Shown: positions 11,188 to 23,408, numbered from the stretch's first letter. The stretch: DNA of 64,000 nt from Sipunculus nudus (GCA_026874595.1 CM049309.1:39695079-39759078); one strand, 5' to 3'. Numbers and translations: made by a program. The notes: generated from the sequence alone by a model not told the origin.

Positions 11188-11475
11188 TTCGCGCTTTAAG
11201 AATAAACCATAAAAATGAATTTCAATGATTTCAACAAAAAGGTTTCGCTGAAACACGCGTCATATATAGGAAATTATCCCTATGGCAAAAGCTGTTACTA
11301 ATACATTCGCCAAACATCCGAACTGGAACACATCAGCAACCGTCTCTGGTACAGGTGGTTCAAGACATTTCCATCTTGTGTTTCCTCCAACCCATTTTCA
11401 ATAAGAAGAGGAATGTTAGGTCCTAACTCCTAATACCAATTGCCAGTTAGTAATATTGTCAATTAGATGAGATTT

Positions 11476-12810
11476 TTATGCCCCCGCCACTAAGTGGCCG
11501 GGGCATAAAGTTTTACCCATGTCCGTCATTCCGTCATTCCGAAATCAAACAGTTGTACGTACTTTTTTTCGCAATGCCGGCAGATATTGGCCTGATTTTT
11601 GGTGTGTGGGCAGTAATGACCAGTTACAGATCGAGTTCGCGTTTCGTCCCGGTTGACCTACTTTTAACCGTTTTACGGTTCCTGAAATTTTATGAAAAAA
11701 TATAAATTTCATGACAAGTGCACGTGTACGGACTTTTTTTTCGCAATGCCTGCAGATATTGGCCTGATTTTTGGTGTGTGGGCAGATAATGACTAGTTAC
11801 AGATCGAGTTCGCGTTTCGTCCAAGTTGACCGACTTTGGACCGTTTGACGGCTCCTGAACATAGAACATTTCATGAAAAATAGAAATTTTCATGACAAAT
11901 ACACATGTACGGACTTTTTTTCGCAATGCCTGCAGATATTGGTCTGATTTTTGGTGTGTTGGCAGATAATAACCAGTTACAGATCAAGTTTGCGATTTGT
12001 CCCAGTTGACCTACTTTTGACCGTTTGACGGTGCCCTAACATAGAATATTTAATGAAAAATATAAATTTTTATGACTAGTGCACGTGTACGGACTTCTTT
12101 TTGCAATGCCTGCAGATATTGGACTGATTTTTGGTGTGTGGGCAGATAATGACCAGTTACAGATCGTGTTTGTGTTTTGTCTCAGTTGACCTACTTTTGA
12201 CCGTTTGACGGTGCCCTAACAAAGAAAATTTCATTTAAAAATTTTAAAATTTCATGACAAGTGCACATGTACGGACTTTTTTTCACAATGCCTGCAGATA
12301 CAGGCCTCATTTTGGTGTGTTGGCAGATAATGACCAGTTACAGATCGAGTTTAAGTTTTGTCCCGGTTGACCTACTTTTGACGGCACCTGAACGTAGAAA
12401 ATTTCATGAAAAATGCACATGTACAGACTTTTTTCGCCATGCCTGCAGATACAGGCCTGATAATGATGTGTGGGCAGATAATGTCCAGTTGCAGATCGAG
12501 TTCGCGTTTTGCCCCAGTTGATCTACTTTTGACTGTTTGACGGTGCCCTAACATAGAAAATTTAATGAAAAATGTAAATTTTCATGACAAGTGCACATGT
12601 ATGGACTTTTTTTCGCAATGCCTGCAGATACTGGCCTGATTTTGGAGTGTTGCTTGAAAATGACCCGTTACAGATCGAGTTTGCATTTTACCCTTGTTTA
12701 CTAACTTTTGACCAAACGACACCTCCTGAACTTAAAAAAAATTACAAAATTTAACAAATATATCTAATTTGCTCCAGGCGGGGACATTCGTGTCGTTCCG
12801 ACACATCTAG
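11476..12810 (+). mobile_element. Helitron/Helentron-like element with ~180-bp tandem core, only in copy A
   Basis: Copy B shows the intact empty site at 59199-59212, allowing exact ends. The element starts with a near-palindrome running from TTATGCCCC to GGGGCATAA. It ends with the perfect hairpin GTGTCG-TTC-CGACAC followed by ATCTAG, inserted between T and T without a clear target duplication. A 3' hairpin plus CTAG is the hallmark of Helitrons; T-T insertion and an inverted 5' end suit the Helentron group. The core has seven units marked by GCAATGCC at 11571, 11743, 11923, 12103, 12284, 12436 and 12615 (spacing mostly 172-182 bp). No Rep/helicase is encoded, so it is non-autonomous. Confidence 0.75.
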
Positions 12811-14564
12811 TTTAGTCCTGACTCCTGATACCATTTGCCAGTTGGCCTAATTGGACATGTTATCCGAATGTGTGGGTTTGAAGCACCAAGGCTTCATCAG
12901 TTGAATCTTATTCATTTGAAGACTCAATGTTGTGCTCTCAATTTGCTTGAAAAAAAAGGCATTGTTGACAGTTTGCATAAGAAGAATACCATTAGAGGTG
13001 AAGACATACCTATAGAAAACAGAACACCTTGGTACCTTTAGAAAACAGAAAACCTTCTAGTTTCTATACGTATTGTCTCACTCAGACACTGCAACACACT
13101 AGGGCATGACTGCCGAACTACAAGCAATCTGCCAATAGTTGTCGATCTACTTTTAACCAACATTGCAATGCGTCTTCCTCTTGCACACACTGAAGGTTCT
13201 TAGCTTCCCTTTCTCCTCTGGATCCTAAATGGATTACTCTGCTGTAGATACAACTAATTTCTCTCTCCTATCGCTGCCTGCTTGCTCAAGTGCACTCTCC
13301 TCCTACGCCATAGAACTGGCGAGACATAGTGCTTGCCACATCAGCTCGTCTCGTATGGAGACCTTTTGCGGAGTGCATGGCATTTTAGCAACATTTTTTT
13401 TTTCAAATTTTATTGCTGCTACAATGCTGAAAGAAGAGGTCATAACAGGCCATTTTGTTGGTCAAATTGTTTTCTACACCATGATCGTACTATTTTCCAA
13501 AGCTGATTTTCGCTCGCTCGGGAATAATGATCAACTTCAATGTTGATGGATTCAAGAGAGCTATCATCTATATGCTTTGAGAAAGCGTGAAGCAAAACAA
13601 ACAATCAAGCATAAAGCTCACCAACTCTGAACAGGCTGCCTTTCCCTGTTGAATACTGCAGCTGGCTTGATTGCCCTCACGAAAATGTCAGAACCAAAAG
13701 TCATTACTGTTTTGTGAAGAGGAGCAGGAACAAAAGCTGATATGACATTTGATGTATATGGTGTATAGCGAGTACTCAATTGGTTTAACGTCTGCTTAAC
13801 AACGTGACAATAATTGCAATCGTTTTAAATCTATTGCTGTTGGAACTGCATTATTAGGAACTAGTAGTTGCCCTAGCGACAATCCACCAATACTTTAATT
13901 ATACATAACCAGCAACGTGGCCTTCTAAAACATATTTGAAGCATCTTTGCAGTATGAAATCTTGAAAAAAAAAATTAATGTCATGCACTCTGCACGAAAC
14001 AAAATACGAGGTATGCTGGCTTGACAGGTGTCTTTGAAGTAGAGCACAGTTCCATGTAACACGTGATAAAGACCCTTCATAGATTAACACAATGTCTCCT
14101 CTCAGGAAATGTTTCATTGAAATTGTTGACATTCATTTTCATAGAGTTTATTTTATTTGCAAGTAAGGTGAGGAAATAAAAAATGCTTGTGCATTGCATG
14201 TAATCACAAGTCTTAAAATGATTTTCGATATAGGCTTTTTGTAAATCAAGCATTGCGGTTGAATTCAACTTGCAAATTCTAGTCATGCAGTAAAGTAGAC
14301 CCTCTTCACCATTTATGTGCATGGATTTTAGTATCATATATAGACTTGGATACTTCTCTATGGGACTCCCAGGCAGAGATACCAGCAAAGACTATCATAT
14401 ATCTTAAATACAACAGGACCCCCGAACAAAATTTATGAAAGCGTGGAATTTTGATCCGTGGATTCCCTGATGTCACAGGCATAGGTATTGCTATTATATT
14501 AATTGCTCTATTGTGCTCACAAGAGTCCATTTTGAAATCCAATATGTTGTTCAAGAATTATTTT

Positions 14565-15030
14565 GAACAAGTATGGCCATGCTTTTAATGGATTCGCTGG
14601 TATCACAAACATGGAAGTTGCTACCAATTTAAAATCTTATCCCATTCACACAAGTCCCGATATAAGCAAATGCGGATTAAAAATGGCGGCCATTTGGAAA
14701 TTTAATATGGCGGCCAAGCATAAACAATTACGGGAATTGCCTTAATGGTGTCACTGGTATTGCAAACATGGATGTTGCTACCATTTGCATTACTCTACGG
14801 TGTTCAGAAGCCCAGATATGGAACAAGTATAAGAGGAATGGCGGCCATGTTGAAATTCAATATTGCGGCCTAATCGAATCTGTAGCTAGTATGGCAATGG
14901 TTTTAATAGAATCCCTGGCATCGCAAACGTGGATGTCGCTGTCATTTATATTACTCTCCAGTGCTCAGAAGTCCAGATAAAAGGCAGAATATATAAGAAA
15001 AGTGACGGGCGGCCATTTTGAAATTTAAAA
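14565..15030 (+). repeat. Right inverted arm of a foldback-like element, copy A
   Basis: Tandem units of about 160 bp, with CAAACATGGA-type landmarks at about 14606, 14764 and 14924 and repeated AATGGCGGCCAT. They are inverted relative to 9150-9420. Confidence 0.65.
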
Positions 15031-15217
15031 TTGCGGCTGAAGACACGGCTGAAAAAATGGCATCTGATATTTTTTTAATCAGCACCCCGAAATTGACAAA
15101 GTTAGCCAATAAAATCCATTTTGGCACGTCAATTGATCTTGAATACCTAACAGACTGTACTAGATGTGCAAATAGTTTTAACACACAACCTCATATTTTT
15201 GTTGGAAAATAAATTGA

Positions 15218-16683
15218 AATTACTGATATAAAAGTAAAAAAGTAACACGTTCAACAGGTAGATGTCAAATGCAAATGTGATACTTGTAGATTTGATGACC
15301 TAATAAGATTGCAGAAAAAATGTGGTAAAAAACTTGTTAAAAATGATGCTCTCCTCTAAATATGGCTCAAAGAAAGCAAATTAATCCATTCATTCAAGTT
15401 GGTATTTCAACAATTTACACAAGACCAGGAACAAAATACAATATTTTCGCAAAACAATGCTTAATCATATATCGGTATAAATCTAAAATAGCGAAAAGAA
15501 CACAAACCTGGCCTTGTCAAACAAGCCCGGTATTACTGGTATATATCATCATTTCAAAGACACAGTCCTATATCCTCTCCTGTCACATTCCCTGAAGAAC
15601 AAATGAACCTCTTTTGAATTGAGGTGAAGAATATCACATTTTTATGCTAATGGGTGGGGGAGGGGGGTGGTGAGATCAGGGAGCTCAATACAGTTAAGGT
15701 GTATACGTGACACATAAACATACATTTGTTACTGATTATTTCAGGTTAAAAAAAAATCATTATTACTGTTTAAGCTCAAATCCAATCTGACATACTGATC
15801 ATAATTCACCTCATAAAAGTGCGTTATTTTCCTCTCAAATGAAGCTCATGGTCGTGGTCATCGTGGCTAGTACATACGGTAAGCTGTTTTCTGGGCCTTA
15901 AGCTCCCAATCGACACCTAAGTCGTACACGGAATGCATATTTCTGGCTGTTGACGTGTAATATATGTGCACTGCCTACCCTGTAAATGATAAGAAAAATG
16001 TACACAAATACAGTATTCAACAGCATAATTAAAATATACTTTCTGATAAACACAAAAATGAGGAATAATAAATCAATTGAACTGGTTAACAATTATACCC
16101 TGCTTATATACATGTCACCTACCATCGATCTAAACCCCTCGTTTAATTGTATACTGCCGCCGGCATGGATTCGTTGACCGTTATGGAACTTGTGCTCAGA
16201 AGCGGATCCAGACAGACGGACATTTTTCTTAGAAATTAAGCAAATGCCTCCGTTTTGCATTGAACACCTGTTGTAAAACTTAATTTTTCATGCAATAAAA
16301 ACTGGAATGTTTTTCTTTTGATAAATATTAATTTGTTCTTCTATGTATACTCCATACGGGTTATAAGGTACTTTGCAAATTGTAGAAATTAACTGGAACA
16401 TAGTGTATTTAGTCATAACAGTATAGGAAAGATTTATACTAAGTTAATAATTAATACCTCGACTAGATATGTAAGGAACTTTGTTGTTTTTAAAGAAAGT
16501 ATATACTTTCGGTTTAAATATAAATGAACATTTTGAAATAAAATCAGGTCATTCTTAATTTATTATAAAGCCCCAAGTTTTGAAAATGCTTTTACAGCTT
16601 TTTGTTGTCAGGCCAAGTGGGCAAGTCATCGTAGGTAAAAAGTCCTTATACGTTTGATATACAGTCAATATCATGTCCTGCAG
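15218..16683. other. Single-copy-looking stretch without a convincing gene
   Basis: After the duplicated block ends, the sequence is AT-rich. Apart from the possible leader exon at 15839, nothing supports a gene or a known repeat. Confidence 0.4.
15839..15878 (+). CDS. Possible signal-peptide first exon, unrecognised gene
   Basis: ATG opens 13 codons reading MKLMVVVIVASTY plus one base, followed directly by the good donor G|GTAAGC at 15878/15879. A short hydrophobic leader cut by a phase-1 intron is the usual first exon of a secreted protein. No downstream partner exon was found, so this may be chance. Confidence 0.25.
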
Positions 16684-16697
16684 ATACGGGTATACAA

Positions 16698-16725
16698 GCA
16701 CACACACACACACACACGCACACAC
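16698..16725. repeat. (CA)n microsatellite
   Basis: A run of CA dinucleotides with one CG interruption. Confidence 0.9.
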
Positions 16726-16755
16726 TTAACACGCCATCCTGCCTCCGGAACTCAC

Positions 16756-16813
16756 CACGCATGGAAGTTGCGACCCCTCTTACCAGAATTTCTGGATCCC
16801 AAAATGTGGACAT
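16756..16813 (-). CDS. Candidate small exon, unrecognised minus-strand gene
   Basis: On the minus strand, CATATAG|ATGTCCAC at 16814/16813 could be an acceptor. CATGCGTG|GTGAGT at 16756/16755 is a strong donor, with an alternative CTG|GTAAGA at 16784/16783. Read after the 66-bp exon at 16984-17049, the phase fits and the frame stays open (DVHILGSRNSGKRGRNFHA). The acceptor lies in CA-repeat sequence with a weak pyrimidine tract, so confidence is low. Confidence 0.25.
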
Positions 16814-16983
16814 CTATATGTGTGTTTGTGTATGTGTGTGTAATTTATGTTTTTTTTTTAAATAATTTATGCATATAGATGCATGTACGACAAAGAATCC
16901 TGGTGGAGAACATGCACGTATTACGTGTTTGTGTCACGAGGAGCGTGTGTGTTCGTGCGTGCGTTTGCTCTAAGTGTACTTAC

Positions 16984-17049
16984 CATTCTCCATTTCATTG
17001 GCTTGTGCAGCTGTGGTCATCTGAGGGCTAGTGGCCTGACCATTGTTCC
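16984..17049 (-). CDS. 66-bp micro-exon, unrecognised minus-strand gene
   Basis: The minus strand shows a textbook exon. TTTATTTATGTTTTAG is the acceptor ending at 17050, followed by 66 bp (22 codons), then GAGAATG|GTAAGT as donor at 16984/16983. Only one frame is open, starting and ending in phase 1: NNGQATSPQMTTAAQANEMEN flanked by split Gly/Asp codons. The symmetric phase means it could be skipped without shifting the frame. The peptide is polar and low in hydrophobics, like a linker, and no family is recognised. No neighbouring exon can be assigned securely; candidates are 16756-16813 downstream and 17636-17736 upstream. Confidence 0.5.
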
Positions 17050-17635
17050 CTAAAACATAAATAAACAACATATATTCCATTTAATGTATATACTGTCGTT
17101 TAGTATATTGGCTTTCTTAAGGTATACCTTGTATTAAATTATTGTATGTAATATGTATTCGTTTTATCTAAAACTATGAACTGCCGGACAAACAGTAAAT
17201 ACTATCGACCAATCGACATTGATCGACATTTCTCATCGGGAAATCCCAGGCCTTCAGATGCCCTAGTCCGCACTTGTATTTATATAACATTTTCACACAA
17301 GTATTACTCGTTCCTGAGTCTCGGCAGTATACCGGCCTGGGAATACATTAAGAAAATGCATTTTTCTATTTTCCTACTTCACCAGCCAGAATCATTATGT
17401 AATCATAGGATTAACTGGTATACTGAATCTGTTTGTAAATAAACGTGACGTAATGTGTTACGCAGTTGCTAGGAACTTGATTGTTTACAAGGCAGGGCAG
17501 AACGAAGGGCACATTATACTTTTATACGTGGCTTACTTAATGCTGAGCTAATACTTAGCAATAATACAATAATTGGTAATACTTATTATTATTATATTTA
17601 CTGATAGTAACTTATATTAACTTATTTATTATTAC

Positions 17636-17736
17636 CGGTATTGCCATTTGTCTGTTCTCTATATAGAAGTACCCCTGATTTATTACGCCACAAAGAGAAT
17701 TATATGCTTCCGCAACAGCTTCACATTTTGCCATAC
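17636..17736 (-). CDS. Candidate exon, unrecognised minus-strand gene
   Basis: On the minus strand, TCTTTTTTGAGTAG precedes GTATGGCAAAATG at 17737/17736. The open frame reads MAKCEAVAEAYNSLCGVINQ and continues to GYFYIENRQMAIP, ending at CCG|GTAATA (17636/17635). The composition looks protein-like, but the end phase (0) does not fit the 66-bp exon at 16984-17049, so the two are not simply consecutive. No family is recognised. Confidence 0.25.
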
Positions 17737-18229
17737 CTACTCAAAAAAGACATAATTACAGCTAAAAGAACGGTTACGTCAATTTAAATACATGTTGTAT
17801 AGGTACACCGTAAATAAACGTGTGTGTCTGTGCATTTGGGAGATAAAAGAAAATTAAAACCTGTAAGTGGATCAACATGACTCGTTACTACATTACTTGT
17901 TACTATAGTCTGTTTTAAATTGATTTTTATTTATCTTTTCTTAAACTCACAGATAAGATCCGGAAAGAAAGCTGCAATGGAGGAATGAGGCATAGACCTA
18001 TTTAACTAAAATGAAACCAAAGCCATACTTTTTTGAATATTTAAACAATTAATTAAAATCAATATAAGAGAAATCAGTCTATTTTTTACAACATCTCAAC
18101 CTGTCTGATGAAGGCCAAGGTCACTGGTCACATGCTCAATTAACTACGTTTAAAAGCTGCTAACTGGTTGAAATTTTATCATCTGAATGGAGGTATATAC
18201 TCATTCAACTGAAGCATCAAACAGATTAA

Positions 18230-19302
18230 CCAACAGGCCAAGATTGTGTCTGTATTAATATATCTAAAAAAAAGAGAAAAAATGCGTAAACTTTAAAAAA
18301 AAATACAGGTGGTCCCACCAGTCTGCAGAAACTAATAAAACCACTTAATTGTCAATATCCATGCAAAGAATCATGGTGATCTCTGCATAAGTTGTTCAGA
18401 TACTTCAGCTTTTGTATCAAATTTTCCATTATTCTGAGGGATACTTCGGAGTCCTATAGCTTGAAGGATATTGGTAACAGAGACCTTATTTCAGGTTTCC
18501 ACAGACACTTTTCATGGGCTTCCTTGCATGACTAGAATGAAGATTCCAGGTCCAGTTGTGACAAGTTAACAGATGACAGCATCCTTAAAGGTCTCAAAAA
18601 TAGAGAAAAAATAGAAAAATTTAATTAAATATAGGTGGCACCACCAGTCTGCAGAAACTGCTGAAACACTCCATAATCAATATCCATGCAAAGAATCATG
18701 GTGATCTCTGCATAAGTTTGTTCAGATACTTCAGCTTTTGTATCAATTGTCCATTATTCTGATGGATACTTCGGAGTCCTATAGCTTGAAGGATATGGGA
18801 AACAGAGACCTAATTTCAGGTTTCCACAGACACTTTTCATGGGCCTCCTTGCATGACAAGAATGAAGATTCTAGGTCCAGTTGTTGTACGATTTGTACCC
18901 TGTTGACAGATAGCCACATCTTTAAAGGTCTCAAAAATAGAGAACAAAAATCGTAAAAAATCGAAAAATACAGGTGGCGCCACCAGTCTGCAGGAACTGA
19001 TGGAACATCTCATGATCAATATGTATGCCAAAAACATGACCATCAGTGATGTAGTTAATGAGAAACTGAAGTTTTTGTATGAAATTTTTGACTATTCGGG
19101 GGGGGGGGGGTTGATATGGGTAACAGAGACCCAATTTCTGGTTTCAAAGGAGATTTTTCATGGACCTCTCAGAGTGTCAAGTTACAAGATCCTAGGTCCA
19201 ACGGTTACGATTTGTGCCTGGTTAACGGACAGACGGACGGACAGACGGACAAAGAGTGATCGCTATAGTTCAGTTGACTTACAGTCAGCTGAGCTAAAAA
19301 AA
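18230..19302 (-). mobile_element. AGCTCAGCTG-family repeat element, reversed
   Basis: Read on the minus strand it starts with TTTTTTTAGCTCAGCTGACTG, like the element at 40871. It then runs through repeated modules containing AACAGAGACC, CAGGTTTCCACAGACAC and CCACCAGTCTGCAG, seen near 18480, 18800 and 19120. The same modules lie in + orientation at 38690-39830. No protein is encoded. Confidence 0.6.
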
Positions 19303-20179
19303 TATAATTGTCAAAGTAAGGCTTCTAACCTGTGGCAGAGGCCATGTCACCTGGCCATAAGAAACAGAAGGTTGCAAAATACAAATGTTGGTTTTTGTTA
19401 TGTTGTTTACATCTCATATTAGCCCATTGCTAACTCATCAGCTTTAGTGTCATATCGTGTGATAATTTTTAAGTTTAAGATAATAATCGTCAATTTTCAA
19501 TGGGCATTCACTGATGCATGGACCAGACCATATCCAAGTCAATGATTCATCTTTTTTATTTGACAGCAGAGCGTGATGTAGAATTAATTATACTTTATAC
19601 GTGGCGTGCTCATGCAGGGCTAATACTCATAAATACAGGACCATGTTTCCATAATACATGAAATAATGGGCAGTCAACCGGTTAGTATGATAGTTATGAC
19701 ATAACCATGAATTAAGTTAACGTAAGCACCATCATTAACATTATGAAAATAGATTTTATTTAATGTATGATTATCTCGATCATCAACTCGATAATAAATA
19801 CATCAGGTCTTGCCATTTAAATAGCCCTTGATATCCAGCTTTGTTTCGTTATCAGGGTTATTTCAATTCAGGTTACAAAATAAGATTACCGGTATAGTTA
19901 TATATGCATAGTCATTTTTTAGTGTAACTCTGACAGCAATTATTAATTTCGACCATATATTAAAAAATGGACTCCTTTACACACTTATGCACATTTTTAA
20001 AGGTCAAGATCTATTATATATAAGGCTAATAAATGAAAACAAAGTACATGTATATACATGAAATACATGCATACAACTGTTTTAATTACTTAAATGATAT
20101 ATATGGTGGATAGATGAATGATCATGCACAGGACAGATGAAAAGTATGACTAAAGGTAAACAACAAAGGTCAAGGAGGT
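19303..20179. other. No gene or known repeat seen
   Basis: AT-rich sequence with only short random open frames. Confidence 0.4.
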
Positions 20180-20400
20180 TTATAGTCTGATATCACCGAC
20201 TATGTCTGTTTCAACCGAATTTATACATGCTGTCCCCTTTCCTGACCTTATAATGTGAAGAGCCTGCTCATAATATTTATAGCTTTTCTTAGCCTCCATG
20301 GGGCATTCAACCCAAGCTGCCATCATATAGGCGGTATATATAAAGTTATTCTTTCTACATTTTCCTGCGGCCTGAAACCAGCATCCATTCACTACTGGGC
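20180..20400 (-). CDS. Possible terminal coding exon, unrecognised
   Basis: The minus strand is open to a stop at 20180-20182. The last ~65 residues (AAGKCRKNNFIYTAYMMAAW, then AKKSYKYYEQALHIIRSGKG, ending VGDIRL) have protein-like composition with a TPR-flavoured AKKSYKYYEQAL stretch. Upstream the frame continues through a poly-G run, so the true exon start is more likely an acceptor such as CTCGGCCCAG near 20398 or CAGGCCGCAG. No homologue is recognised and it could be chance. Confidence 0.3.
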
Positions 20401-20674
20401 CGAGAAAGACCACCCACCCCCCCCCCCCTTGTGTTGGTGAATATTCGGCCAGGGGTGACAGTGGAAGGCGGTCATAACGGGACGTGACCCCACAATCTAG
20501 CGCCCTTACCATATCTCCATCACTGCTCATTGTGAAGTTCTGGAATTTGTATTTGTGTCTGCATTTATGCTCTATATAGAATGTCCAATATCTCTATCGC
20601 TTTTTCATGAATATGTTGGAGCCCGTTTGGCGATCTGGCCCATCTGTCAATGGGCTTGGCCCATATGAAGATCA

Positions 20675-20714
20675 GTTATTGGGCTGCCCATCTTCAGATG
20701 GGCAGCCCAATAAC
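20675..20714. repeat. Perfect 19-bp inverted repeat (hairpin)
   Basis: GTTATTGGGCTGCCCATCT and its exact reverse complement are separated by only TC. A perfect 16-bp palindrome with the same core, CCCATCTGCAGATGGG, follows at 20740-20755. Confidence 0.9.
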
Positions 20715-20739
20715 GGATTTGATACCATGCACGTTATGA

Positions 20740-20755
20740 CCCATCTGCAGATGGG
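20740..20755. repeat. Perfect 16-bp palindrome
   Basis: CCCATCTGCAGATGGG is its own reverse complement and shares the CCCATCT core with the hairpin at 20675-20714. Confidence 0.9.
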
Positions 20756-21312
20756 CTATGCCCAATAACCGATTTTAGTTTTTGTAAGTAATACGCTATT
20801 TTTTTATTATCTTTATGACTTTTGTACTCACACACACATTTCTTAGAACTTAAATGCTTTTATTGAAACATAATTCACTATTGCAGCCTTACATCAATAA
20901 TTTTATCATCAAAATTACATAGATGTGCATTCAGTGTTACAATAATCTTTTTAATAATTTTATTCAAACAATTCATAACTAGACTACATTGCATGCATGT
21001 GATGTTAATAGTTTAATGAGGTTCAATAATTATTTGAATGGTTTGTTGCGTAATATTTTACTGACGGGTTTCTTTAAAGTTTTTTTTCTTAAAGTTCTTT
21101 GGTGGGTAAGCTATCGGGTTTCTTTATAGTTCGATCTAAGGGTTTCAAAGAAATAGCGGTAACCGTTTAATAAGTACCCCTGATGTTTTGACTAGGTGGC
21201 TTTAGTATAACTCACTAGTAATATGTGAGCATGTGTTCATGGCATTGTGTAGTTCAGTTTTTCGTTGTATACCAGTAACCATCGGAGAAGCGTGCCTGAT
21301 CCTACAAAGTGA

Positions 21313-21314
<2 letters not shown>

Positions 21315-21378
<64 letters not shown>
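21315..21378. repeat. (AT)n microsatellite
   Basis: An uninterrupted AT run. It is the source of the spurious Tyr-Ile open frames on both strands. Confidence 0.95.
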
Positions 21379-21381
<3 letters not shown>

Positions 21382-21597
21382 CATTTTATTGTCTGTGAAA
21401 CATTTAAATATATTACAATTAAGTATAAGGTTTTAGTAAATAAGGTATTCTGTTTCCAGTATATGTTAATTCTAAATCCATATATATATATATATATACC
21501 TATTTTATTGTTTGTGAAACATTTAAATATATTACAATTAAGTATAAAGTTTTAGTAAATAAGGTATTCTGTTTCCAGTATATGTTAATTCTAAATC
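21379..21597. repeat. Tandem duplication, ~118-bp unit
   Basis: Two copies of a unit starting with TATTTTATTG or CATTTTATTG and containing TTTCCAGTATATGTTAATTC, offset by about 118 bp. They differ at only a few positions and are separated by a short AT run. Confidence 0.85.
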
Positions 21598-23408
21598 AGG
21601 TTTGGATATAAAATATTTCATATTAAACTCAAAAATTGAACCAAACTGCATAATTCTAATTATGATATATTTCATTTCAAATATATAAATATTATTCTCT
21701 GAATTTCAGGGTGGGCGGGGGGGGGGGGATTACATACTGATCATCCCCCCTTGCAAAAGAGTGGGGGGGGGGGTATATATGCCCCCCCCCTTAATATTGA
21801 CGCCCCTGTCGTACACTATATTAAAACGTGCAATAAATTAAACACAAATCTAATGTGTAAACACACTTCCTAAAGACATATAAAGATTGATTTTCCTTTT
21901 ATGTAAAATATGCGATTTTCCTGGTTATTTATGGAATGGTGCCTTGGATTTTAAAAATTTTTTTAATAATTCATTACTTAAATTAAATAATTTATTAATA
22001 ATACATTACCAGTGGTTAACCGTGCCCAGTATAAAAACGTAAACAGGAAAACTCCAGTCTTCTGTGACTGTGATAAGATATTCATCAATAGGAGCTCCAT
22101 GTTCTTGTATTGGTAAAACCACACGCTGGTCAGCACACGATAGTCATTATCTCGAAACAGACCAGTGTACTTTTTCGCACGTCACGTGATCTCAATTATT
22201 CCGCTACGGGTGTCTTGTTTATGGTTTTGATGGTCAAACTTTGCTGACTTCTCAAGACAGACAATGATCGGTACTATGACACACCGAGGAACTTCTCTCT
22301 AGATGCGAGTGGAAGCTGCATGTCGTCTGCTTGTATAGATATAACCATACACTGGTCAGCACACGATAATCATCATCTCGAAACAAACCAGCGTACTTTC
22401 TCGCACGCCACGTGATCTCAATTATTCCGTTACAGGCGACTTTTTCTGGTTAAGAGGGTCAAGAATCGCCAAGATCTCAAGACAGAAAACGATCGGTACA
22501 ATAAAACACGGTGGAACTTAATTCCACATCTCTAGATGCAAGGCGAAGTTGTCGTCTGCTGTAGAAATTAGGCGGGCTGTAACTACTTTTAAACACACAC
22601 AGTCGCCGTACAAACGTAATCCTGCCTGCATGGTTATGTCAGTACACCCTGGCAACAGCACTTCCTGGTTGACAAACACTTAATAAAATAATGCTGGTTA
22701 TTACATACAGTGTGACGTGACCTGACACCGGTGGATAGTTAACGTCGGTTTTATAATGATTAATGTCATAACATTTGTCCTGTATTCAATTAAGTCATGA
22801 CTATAAAATAATTATGTTCAATTATTTGGTGCATAACAGTAATGAATGAGCACACTGACCAAAATAAATTCAAATTGATTTTTTTAAAAATCAATGTTGA
22901 ATCTGACGATGTACGGGTCTACTGGTTTTCTGAAAGTAATTATCATACCTTACTGTTTTGAATATACATACCTATTATAAATGTTGATAAGAGAGTAAGA
23001 AAGCAAGGTGTGGGTCTTCACAAACAAACATCCAGTGTATGTTTAAATAGATATATATGTACTTTTCGCAAGGTATATACCCCCCCCCCCCCTCAGTCTG
23101 TGCGACTTAATCAGTCATTAACCAACCTATTGAATGGCATCAACTGGAGCTAAATATAATGTCTATGAATGTGAATGAAAAACGATCCTAAGACTCAGTT
23201 AACCTTTTTATCTAGATCCGAACCAAACGTTATAAAAATTATTTGGATCTTCCCCGATCCATATCCAGTCCGTCTGCAAAATTACGTGCATGCATGGAAG
23301 TGGAAATGTACTTTCGCATAACCATGCTGAGGGGAACCAACAATTTGTAACAATTAAGCAAGCATCTGCAGGTTTTCTGCAATAAAAAACTACCAGAGTG
23401 CTCTGTGG

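Larger units (their letters stand above)
3217..15217 (+). repeat. Segmental duplication, copy A
   Basis: Co-linear with 52654-61804 in the same orientation, with high identity in coding and non-coding sequence. It contains a SINE, the splice-acceptor array, exon 2A, the 3' UTR and a foldback-like element. Copy A carries extra sequence at about 5451-6029, a pogo-like insertion at 9947-11132 and a Helitron-like insertion at 11476-12810. Copy B carries about 66 bp extra near 59720-59785. Homology stops near 15217/61804. Confidence 0.9.

Noticed and set aside
21202-21436. Open frames rich in Tyr-Ile repeats (also near 23208-23519, 25273-25734, 28418-28675 and 46721-46921)
   Set aside because: They are translations of (AT)n microsatellites.
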